Shown one piece after another: positions 8,638 through 14,327 of a stretch of 64,000 bases of DNA. Position numbers and translations under genes: made by a program. Position 1 is the first letter of the stretch; each line of letters opens with the position of its first letter. A model generated the notes under the pieces. It did not search any database. It had not been told where the DNA came from and was given only the letters and a program-made list of their open reading frames with translations. The DNA comes from Zoogloea sp016790385 (GTDB lineage: Bacteria; Pseudomonadota; Gammaproteobacteria; Burkholderiales; Rhodocyclaceae), in the NCBI RefSeq assembly GCF_041916735.1, contig NZ_JAYRYY010000004.1. One strand, written 5' to 3'.

Positions 8638-9879
8638 TCAGTGACCCACGCTCGCCGCGCCCTTTTCGCCGGTAAGGGCGTAGTTGCGGAAGCGGTCCAT
8701 GGAGAAGCCGGTGATCAGCGGATGGGGGGTGTCGTTGACCAGGGTGTGGGCCATGGTCTTGCCGCACACCGGCGTGGCCTTGAAGCCCCAGGTGCCCCAA
8801 CCGGAGTCCAGGTAGAAGCCTTCCACCGGGGTCTTGCCCATCACCGGGGCGAAGTCGGGGGTCATGTCGGCCATGCCGGCCCACTGGCGCATCACCTTGA
8901 CGCCGGAGAGGAAGGGGAACATCTCCAGCATGTGGGTGCTGAGGCCTTCGACGAAGTCCAGGGTGGAGCGGGTGCCGTGGAGTTCGTAGGGGTCGAGGGA
9001 GGCGCCCATCACCAGCTCGCCGCGGGCCGACTGGCTGATGTAGACGTGCAGGCTGCCGGACACCAGGATGGGATCGAGCCAGGGCTTGATGGGCTCGCTG
9101 ACCATGGCCTGCAGGGGGTGGATGTAGATCGGTGTCTTGACGTCCACCATCTTGAGGATGCGCGGGGTGGAACCGGCCACCGCACACAGCACCTTGCCGG
9201 TGGAGATGTAGCCGCGGGAGGTTTTCACGCCCTTGACCTTGCCGGCCTGCACGTCGATGCCGAGCACTTCGGTCTGCTGATGGATCTCCACGCCACGCTG
9301 GTCGGCGCCGCGGCCGTAGCCCCAGGCCACCGCGTCATGGCGGGCCACCGAACCCGGCGCGTGGTACAGGGCGCCGAGGATGGGGGCGTGGCCCGCACAC
9401 GACAGGTCGATCATGGGCGCGGCTTCCTTCACCACTTCCGGGCCGACCACTTCCGAGTTCACCCCGTAGTGCTTGTTCACCTCGGCACGCCAGCGCATGG
9501 TGCGCAGGGCGGAGTCGGTATGGGCCAGGGTGAAGTGGCCGCGGTTGGCGTAGAACAGGTTCAGGTCGAAATCGGTGGACAAGTCCTGCCACAGCTTCAC
9601 CGACTCGTCGTAGAACTGCACACCCTCGGGCGTGAGGTAGTTGGAGCGGATGATGGTGGTGTTGCGGCCCGTGTTGCCGCCGCCGATGTAACCCTTCTCA
9701 AGCACGCACACATTGGTGACGCCGTGCTCCTTGGCCAGGTAGTAGGCCGCCGCCAGACCGTGGCCGCCGGCCCCGATGATGACCACGTCGTAACTCGACT
9801 TGAGCTTCTCGTGGAAGGTGAACATCCGGGGCTCCGGATGCTTCTTGTTCAGCGCAAAGCGCAGCAGACGCCAGGGCAT
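8638..9879 (-). CDS. mgdA: N-methylglutamate dehydrogenase subunit A (beta), FAD/FMN amine oxidase
   Basis: The 413-residue beta subunit (SoxB family), a DAO-type flavoprotein that oxidises the N-methyl group. The FAD site is VVIIGAGGHGLAAAYYLA near residue 33. A second conserved segment is SVARHDAVAWGYGR, whose His is likely the covalent FMN attachment site by analogy with sarcosine oxidase. The C-terminal flavin motif is GWGTWGFKATPVCGKTMA. The chosen ATG at 9879 has GAGGA 8 bases upstream. An in-frame TTG at 9894 would add five residues without a better site. It heads the mgd genes, 150 bases after purU. Confidence 0.94.
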   Translation of the reverse strand: MPWRLLRFALNKKHPEPRMFTFHEKLKSSYDVVIIGAGGHGLAAAYYLAKEHGVTNVCVLEKGYIGGGNTGRNTTIIRSNYLTPEGVQFYDESVKLWQDLSTDFDLNLFYANRGHFTLAHTDSALRTMRWRAEVNKHYGVNSEVVGPEVVKEAAPMIDLSCAGHAPILGALYHAPGSVARHDAVAWGYGRGADQRGVEIHQQTEVLGIDVQAGKVKGVKTSRGYISTGKVLCAVAGSTPRILKMVDVKTPIYIHPLQAMVSEPIKPWLDPILVSGSLHVYISQSARGELVMGASLDPYELHGTRSTLDFVEGLSTHMLEMFPFLSGVKVMRQWAGMADMTPDFAPVMGKTPVEGFYLDSGWGTWGFKATPVCGKTMAHTLVNDTPHPLITGFSMDRFRNYALTGEKGAASVGH

Positions 9880-9931
9880 GTCATTGATCCTCAAGGTTCG
9901 GGCAGGGAGAGCCCGTGAAGGAATCGTCGCG

Positions 9932-10009
9932 AGCGCGTCCGAGATCGCGATGAGGCGCGGATCTGTACTCGCGTACAGCGAGCACCGGAGTCGCGAGATC
10001 GGGACGCGC
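9932..10009. repeat. Long imperfect inverted repeat between purU and mgdA
   Basis: The purU-mgdA gap is occupied by a dyad with outer arms GCGCGTCC (9932-9939) and GGACGCGC (10002-10009), internal complementary GATC/TCGCGA stretches, and a central CTGTAC-tcgc-GTACAG (9963-9978). It could be an mRNA hairpin that separates purU and mgd expression, or a small dispersed repeat element. No T-run follows. Confidence 0.6.
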
Positions 10010-10028
10010 AGTGGATTTATTCATGGGC

Positions 10029-10889
10029 TTAGCGGAAGACCACGGTCTTGTTGCCATGCACCAGCACCCGGTCTTCCAGGTGGTAGCGCAAGCCCCGGGC
10101 CAGCACTGCCTTCTCGATGTCCTTGCCGTAGCGCACCAGGTCGTCGGGGGCGTCGGAGTGATCCACGCGGATCACGTCCTGCTCGATGATCGGCCCCTGG
10201 TCCAGCTCGCTGGTCACGTAGTGGCAGGTGGCGCCGATCAGCTTGACGCCCCGGGTGTAGGCCTGGTGGTAGGGCTTGGCCCCGACAAAGCTGGGCAGGA
10301 AGCTGTGGTGGATGTTGATGATCTGCCCCGGGTAGTTCTCGCACAGTTCGGGGGACAGGATCTGCATGTAGCGGGCCAGCACCATCACGTCTCCCTCCGC
10401 CTCGCGGAACAGCTCGGCCACCTTGGCGTAGGCGGCGGGCTTGTTCTCCGGCGTCACAGGCACATGGTGGAAGGGGATGCCGTGCCACTCCACAAAGCCG
10501 CGGAAGGTTTCGTGGTTGGAGATGACGCAGGGGATCTCGATGTTCAGCTCGTCGGCCTGCCAGCGCGCCAGCAGGTCGTACAGGCAGTGCTCCTGTTTGG
10601 ACACCAGGATCACCACGCGCTTCTTGCGGGCGCTGTCACTGATGCGCCAGTCCATCTGGAACTCGGCGGCGATGGGGGCGAACTTTTCGCGCAGGGTCTC
10701 GATGCCGAAGGGCAGCGAGTCGGCCAGGATCTCCTGGCGCATGAAGAAGCGCTTGGCCTCGGAGTCGGCGTGGTTGTTGGCCTCGGTGATCCAGCCCTGG
10801 TTCTGGGCCAGGAAGCCACTCACGGCGGCCACGATGCCGACCCGGTCGGGACAGGAAAGGGACAGGGTGTAACGACGACTCGATGACAT
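10029..10889 (-). CDS. purU: Formyltetrahydrofolate deformylase
   Basis: Hydrolyses 10-formyl-H4F to formate and H4F. The 286-residue protein has an N-terminal ACT domain (YTLSLSCPDRVGIVAAVSGFL in two segments, residues 7-80) and a C-terminal formyltransferase-fold domain with SNHETFRGFVEWHGIPFHHVP, the catalytic-region segments INIHHSFLPSF and SELDQGPIIEQD. The start chosen is ATG at 10889 (MSSSRRYTL), preceded by GAGAG; an upstream in-frame ATG at 10964 would lie inside the promoter. It is the first gene of the methylamine cluster, behind a TTGACA promoter. It gives the pathway an exit for C1 units as formate and regenerates H4F for MgdC. Confidence 0.95.
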   Translation of the reverse strand: MSSSRRYTLSLSCPDRVGIVAAVSGFLAQNQGWITEANNHADSEAKRFFMRQEILADSLPFGIETLREKFAPIAAEFQMDWRISDSARKKRVVILVSKQEHCLYDLLARWQADELNIEIPCVISNHETFRGFVEWHGIPFHHVPVTPENKPAAYAKVAELFREAEGDVMVLARYMQILSPELCENYPGQIINIHHSFLPSFVGAKPYHQAYTRGVKLIGATCHYVTSELDQGPIIEQDVIRVDHSDAPDDLVRYGKDIEKAVLARGLRYHLEDRVLVHGNKTVVFR

Positions 10890-10930
10890 GCTCTCAACTC
10901 CGTCAGGAAGTTCATGTAGAGAATTATTTT

Positions 10931-10943
10931 TGCACATAGTGCA
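10931..10943. promoter_or_regulatory. Candidate operator for the XRE-cupin regulator
   Basis: A perfect palindrome TGCAC-ATA-GTGCA that overlaps the predicted -10 element of the purU/mgd promoter on the minus strand. A half-site GTGCA recurs at about 10998-11002 over the -10 of the divergent regulator gene. The placement is ideal for repression, but binding by the neighbouring regulator is inferred. Confidence 0.55.
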
Positions 10944-10964
10944 TCTCACCATGAACCATGTCAA
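10936..10964 (-). promoter_or_regulatory. Sigma-70-type promoter of the purU-mgd-gmaS-mgs operon
   Basis: On the minus strand TTGACA (10964-10959) is followed after exactly 17 bases by CACTAT (10941-10936). The -35 is perfect and the -10 weak (3/6), typical of a regulated promoter. Transcription would begin near 10929, about 40 bases before the purU ATG. Confidence 0.6.
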
Positions 10965-10978
10965 CTATTTTTCCTACA

Positions 10979-11030
10979 GTGAAACAAATGACGCCTGTGC
11001 AATAATCCCGCCATCCATATTTCGGCGGGA
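10979..11030 (+). promoter_or_regulatory. Promoter and leader hairpin of the XRE-cupin gene
   Basis: GTGAAA (10979-10984), a 16-base spacer and AATAAT (11001-11006) form a plausible promoter. TCCCGCC (11006-11012) and GGCGGGA (11024-11030) can pair across 11 bases, and the right arm includes part of the GGGAGA ribosome-binding site, so the hairpin could mask translation. Confidence 0.4.
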
Positions 11031-11038
11031 GATCCCCC

Positions 11039-11641
11039 ATGAGCGACACCGACAGCTCGGGAAGCCTTGAGCGCTACCTGGGAAACACCATCCGCGATCT
11101 GCGCCAGAAACACGGGCTGACCATCGCCGATGTGGCCAGCCTGGCGGGCATCAGCCGGGGCATGCTGTCCAAGATAGAGAACGCCCAGACGGCCACCAGC
11201 CTCGACACCCTGTCGCGCCTGGCCGGCGCCCTGGGGGTGTCCATCGCCACCCTGTTCCGGGGCTACGACGTGCGCGACGGGAGCGCGCAACTGGTGAAAA
11301 AGGGGGAAGGCATGGAGGTGGTGCGGCGCGGCACAAAGAAGGGCCACACTTATCATCTGCTGGCCTACGATCAGGGCCCGACCAAGGTCTTCGAGCCCTT
11401 CCTGATCACCATTGACCACGAATCCGAAACCTTTCCGATCTTCGAACACCCGGGCACCGAGTTCATCTACATGCTCGAAGGCGAGATCGAGTACCGCCAC
11501 GGGCAGAACACCTATGTGCTCACCCCGGGCGACGCCCTCACCTTCCGGGCCGACATTCCCCACGGCCCCGAGAAGCTCACCCAGTGTCCGATCCGCTTTC
11601 TCAGCGTGTTGATGTATCCCAATCCCGGCGACGCCGGCTGA
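11039..11641 (+). CDS. XRE-family regulator with C-terminal cupin domain
   Basis: A 200-residue DNA-binding regulator divergent from the methylamine operon. Residues 14-70 form a helix-turn-helix of the XRE/Cro type (IRDLRQKHGLTIADVASLAG then SRGMLSKIENAQTATSLDTL). Residues about 120-195 form a cupin_2 barrel (FEHPGTEFIYMLEGEIEYRHG and YVLTPGDALTFRADIPHG) that probably senses a small ligand. Family members control amino-acid, polyamine or methylated-amine catabolism. The back-to-back position with purU makes it the obvious local regulator. The ligand could be methylamine, gamma-glutamylmethylamide or N-methylglutamate, which is inference only. The start has GGGAGA 7 bases upstream. Confidence 0.9.
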   Translation: MSDTDSSGSLERYLGNTIRDLRQKHGLTIADVASLAGISRGMLSKIENAQTATSLDTLSRLAGALGVSIATLFRGYDVRDGSAQLVKKGEGMEVVRRGTKKGHTYHLLAYDQGPTKVFEPFLITIDHESETFPIFEHPGTEFIYMLEGEIEYRHGQNTYVLTPGDALTFRADIPHGPEKLTQCPIRFLSVLMYPNPGDAG

Positions 11642-11647
11642 ACGCGA

Positions 11648-11682
11648 GCCGGGGTCGGGCACCCTTCGGCACCGACCCCGGC
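11648..11682. terminator. Terminator-like hairpin between the regulator and amtB
   Basis: An 11-bp perfect stem GCCGGGGTCGG (11648-11658) / CCGACCCCGGC (11672-11682), seven bases after the regulator stop. There is no T-run, so it may act as a transcript end stabiliser between two convergent genes rather than a classic terminator. Confidence 0.45.
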
Positions 11683-11803
11683 AAGCCCCGGCATCACGCC
11701 GGGTGGTTCTCGGCTCCCGCCGTCCCGCCGACAGATGCCGGCGGAAACGCCGATCAGCGGGGGGCCGCGTCGCCCCCTGCGGCGAACAACGCGGCGCCAT
11801 GGC

Positions 11804-13198
11804 TCAAGCGTGATAGGCGGATTCGCCGTGGGCGCTCAGATCGAGACCTTCGCGCTCCTCATCCTCGGTGACACGCAGGCCGATGGTCAGGTCGATGAGC
11901 TTGAAGGCGATGTAGGACACCACGCCGGACCACACCACCGCCGTGCCGACACCCCAGGCCTGGGCCACCAGCTGGGCGCCCATGTCGAAGGTGCCGGGGG
12001 CGTTGGCGACGTAATCCCACACGCCGGCGCCGCCCAGTTCCGGGGAAGCGAAGACGCCGGTGAGCAGGGCGCCGAGGATGCCGCCCACACCATGCACACC
12101 GAACACGTCGAGGCTGTCATCGACGCCCAGCATGCGCTTGAGGCCATTGACCCCCCAGTAGCACACGATGCCGCCGAGGAAGCCCATGATGACGGCGCCC
12201 ATGGGGCCGACCAGACCACAGGCCGGGGTGATCACCACCAGGCCGGCAATGGCGCCGGATACCGCTCCGAGCATGGAGGGCTTGCCCTTGAAGAGGGCCT
12301 CGATCACCGTCCATGCCACCGTGGCGGCGCAGGTGGCAACCAGGGTGTTGAAGAAAGCCAGGCCGGCGGTGGCCCCGGCTTCCAGCGCCGAGCCGACGTT
12401 GAAGCCGAACCAGCCCACGAACAGCAGCGAGGCACCCACCAGGGTCATGGTCAGGCTGTGGGGGGCCATGGATTCACGACGGTAGCCAATGCGCGGCCCC
12501 ACCATGTAGGCACCCACCAGCGCGGCAACGCCAGCATTGATGTGCACCACCGTGCCGCCGGCAAAGTCCAGCGCGCCCTTGTTGAACAGGAAACCGGCAA
12601 ACTCGCCCGCCTTGGCGGCAGCTTCGGCCGAGGTAAAGGCATCCGGACCGGCCCAGTACCAGACCATGTGGGCCATGGGGATGTAGGAGAAGGTGAACCA
12701 CAGCACCATGAAGATCAGCACCGCCGAGAACTTGATGCGCTCGGCAAAGCCCCCGATGATCAGCGCCGGCGTAATGGCGGCGAAGGTCAGCTCGAAGGAG
12801 GCGAACAGATACTCGGGCAGCACCACGCCCTTGCTGAAGGTGGCCACCACGGTTTCCGGCGTCACACCCTTCATGAACAGCTTGTCGAAGCCACCGATGA
12901 AGGCATTGCCATCGGTAAAGGCCAGGCTGTAGCCATACACGGCCCACAGCACACCGAGCAGACAGAAGATCACCAGGGTCTGCATGAGCACGGAGAGCAT
13001 GTTCTTGGCGCGGACCATGCCGCCGTAGAACAGACCCAGGCCCGGGGTGGCCATCATCACCACCAGCAGGGTCGCGGTGATCAACCAGGCGGTATCGCCC
13101 TTGTTGGGCACCGGCGCGGGTGGCGCGCCGTCGGCCCAACCGGGTGTCGAGAACAGGGCGGCAAGAAGTACGGGGGCGAAAGCAAGCAGACGTTTCAT
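11804..13198 (-). CDS. amtB: Ammonium transporter AmtB
   Basis: Ammonium (and methylammonium) channel of the inner membrane. The 464-residue protein has a cleavable signal peptide ending GWADG (about residue 22), then 11 predicted membrane helices. Family markers seen are TPGLGLFYGGMVRAKN, GGTVVHINAGVAALVGA with the first pore His, FVGWFGFNVGSA, and DVFGVHGVGGILGALLTGVF with the second pore His. The start is ATG at 13198, with GGAGAGACC just upstream; 10 bases separate it from glnK, the usual glnK-amtB pair. GlnK is expected to plug the channel when nitrogen is plentiful. The location beside a pathway that takes up methylamine and releases ammonium may be functional. Confidence 0.96.
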   Translation of the reverse strand: MKRLLAFAPVLLAALFSTPGWADGAPPAPVPNKGDTAWLITATLLVVMMATPGLGLFYGGMVRAKNMLSVLMQTLVIFCLLGVLWAVYGYSLAFTDGNAFIGGFDKLFMKGVTPETVVATFSKGVVLPEYLFASFELTFAAITPALIIGGFAERIKFSAVLIFMVLWFTFSYIPMAHMVWYWAGPDAFTSAEAAAKAGEFAGFLFNKGALDFAGGTVVHINAGVAALVGAYMVGPRIGYRRESMAPHSLTMTLVGASLLFVGWFGFNVGSALEAGATAGLAFFNTLVATCAATVAWTVIEALFKGKPSMLGAVSGAIAGLVVITPACGLVGPMGAVIMGFLGGIVCYWGVNGLKRMLGVDDSLDVFGVHGVGGILGALLTGVFASPELGGAGVWDYVANAPGTFDMGAQLVAQAWGVGTAVVWSGVVSYIAFKLIDLTIGLRVTEDEEREGLDLSAHGESAYHA

Positions 13199-13208
13199 CG
13201 GTCTCTCC

Positions 13209-13547
13209 TCAGATGGCGGCCGTGCCGGACTCGCGGGTGCGGATGCGAACAGCACGCAGGAGGTCGAAGACGAAGATCTTTCCGTCCCCGATCTTGCCCG
13301 TGGCGGCAGACTCTTCGATGGCGGCAATGGCGGTGTCGAGCATGTCGTCCTGAACGGCGACCTCGATCTTTACCTTGGGCAGGAAGTCCACCACGTACTC
13401 GGCGCCCCGGTAGAGTTCGGTGTGCCCCTTCTGGCGCCCGAAGCCCTTCACATCGCTGACGGTGAGCCCTTGCACTCCGACGGCGTTGAGGGCCATGCGC
13501 ACCTCGTCGAGCTTGAAGGGCTTGATGATTGCGCTAATCCACTTCAT
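13209..13547 (-). CDS. glnK: Nitrogen regulatory protein P-II (GlnK)
   Basis: A 112-residue PII signal protein. It has the full family pattern: IIKPFKLDEVR, VKGFGRQKGHTELYRGAEY with the uridylylation Tyr51 in the T-loop, FLPKVKIEV and the TGKIGDGKIFVF nucleotide loop. Senses ATP/ADP and 2-oxoglutarate and controls AmtB and nitrogen regulators. The start is ATG at 13547, with GGAGGGTGT upstream; the longer reading frame adds an unlikely eight-residue extension. It is the first gene of the pair and follows a sigma-54 promoter, so it is probably NtrC-activated under nitrogen limitation. Confidence 0.96.
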   Translation of the reverse strand: MKWISAIIKPFKLDEVRMALNAVGVQGLTVSDVKGFGRQKGHTELYRGAEYVVDFLPKVKIEVAVQDDMLDTAIAAIEESAATGKIGDGKIFVFDLLRAVRIRTRESGTAAI

Positions 13548-13972
13548 GACACCCTCCGCGGCGGATGACATGCACGGCCGGGGCGGCCGGACTGCTTGGC
13601 TGGATCTTCATGGGACATCGCTCCTGTTTGCACCAAATGAAAAAAAGTTTCTTCATGAGAAGCATGAGCTGTGCCAAGCGCCGACGACACGAAAAATCAA
13701 GGATTTAGCTTCAGAGGACAGAGTTTCATGCACGGAAACACGGCATTCCGTGCCGGCCCTGCACCAAAGCGGAACCCAGCGGCTCCGTTCACCTCCGATA
13801 CAGCCTTGTAATACAAGGACATTTTCTGCCCGGCGTGAGCATGGCGCCCGCCCCGACGCGAGGGAGAATGAAATTTTTCAATCGGAGCCTCCCCAAATCG
13901 CGGGTTTCATGTATAGTGCCGCCCTTCGGACACGGCGCACGCAACACGCGCCAGCAATACAAAGCGTTCGTT
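13548..13972. other. Gap of 425 bases between glnK and tRNA-Gly
   Basis: Contains no credible gene. The glnK-side 130 bases hold the sigma-54 promoter. The tRNA-side end holds TATAGT (13912-13917) followed by a GC-rich discriminator GCCGCCC, a plausible stable-RNA promoter without a recognisable -35. A GCACC half-site at 13761 resembles half of an NtrC site but has no clear partner. Confidence 0.6.
13661..13676 (-). promoter_or_regulatory. Sigma-54 promoter of glnK-amtB
   Basis: On the minus strand TGGCACAGCTCATGCT matches the sigma-54 consensus TGGCACG-N4-TTGCW, with the invariant GG and GC ten bases apart. It lies about 115 bases before the glnK start. NtrC-dependent activation is expected from the family. 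Confidence 0.8.
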
Positions 13973-14048
13973 GCGGCAGTAGCTCAGTTGGTAGAGCGCA
14001 ACCTTGCCAAGGTTGAGGTCGAGAGTTCGAGACTCTTCTGCCGCTCCA
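13973..14048 (+). tRNA. tRNA-Gly (anticodon GCC)
   Basis: A 76-base cloverleaf. The acceptor stem GCGGCAG pairs with CTGCCGC. The D-loop has AGCTCAGTTGGTAGAGC. The anticodon loop CTTGCCAAG gives GCC. The T-arm is GAGAG-TTCGAGA-CTCTT, and CCA is genome-encoded. Confidence 0.97.
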
Positions 14049-14096
14049 GTTTCCCTTCCCGCAGGCGCCACGCCGGCGGGTATTCAACGGAACACT

Positions 14097-14171
14097 GCTC
14101 ATGTAGCTCAGTGGCAGAGCACTCCCTTGGTAAGGGAGAGGTCGGCAGTTCAATCCTGCCCATGAGCACCA
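14097..14171 (+). tRNA. tRNA-Thr (anticodon GGT)
   Basis: A 75-base cloverleaf. The acceptor GCTCATG pairs with CATGAGC. The D-arm has AGCTCAGTGGCAGAGC. The anticodon loop CTTGGTAAG gives GGT. The T-loop is TTCAATC and CCA is encoded. It lies 48 bases after tRNA-Gly, probably in one transcript that ends at 14182-14220. Confidence 0.97.
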
Positions 14172-14181
14172 CCCGATTGGC

Positions 14182-14220
14182 AAAAAGGCCGGCTCCCCTG
14201 GGAACCGGCCTTTTTGCTTT
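14182..14220 (+). terminator. Rho-independent terminator of the tRNA pair
   Basis: AAAAAGGCCGG and CCGGCCTTTTT (14182-14192 and 14205-14215) enclose a further TCCC/GGGA pairing, followed by GCTTTT. A strong stem with a T-tail 10 bases after the tRNA-Thr CCA. Confidence 0.9.
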
Positions 14221-14273
14221 TACCCCGCCTTCCAGCATCTCTGGCCCTGCACGGCAAGGCGCCCCAACGCAAA

Positions 14274-14295
14274 CGGGGCGGCCAAAGCCGCCCCG
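14274..14295 (-). terminator. Probable terminator of the kinase-PduL fusion gene
   Basis: A 9-bp perfect stem CGGGGCGGC/GCCGCCCCG with a 4-base loop, 32 bases past the stop of the upstream minus-strand gene. On that strand it is followed by TTTGCGTT, a short imperfect T-tail. Confidence 0.5.
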
Positions 14296-14327
14296 CCGCA
14301 CCGGACAGGGGCTGAGCCCCCCGGTCC

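Noticed and set aside
4844..9879. MgdABCD as sarcosine oxidase for glycine betaine breakdown
   Set aside because: No glyA, betaine or dimethylglycine genes nearby; gmaS and mgsABC on the same strand point to N-methylglutamate.
11006..11030. Hairpin before the XRE gene as a terminator
   Set aside because: It has no T-run and overlaps the ribosome-binding site of the gene, so a leader role is more likely.
13761..13775. NtrC binding site upstream of glnK
   Set aside because: Only one half (GCACC) matches; the partner half is GGAAC rather than GGTGC.
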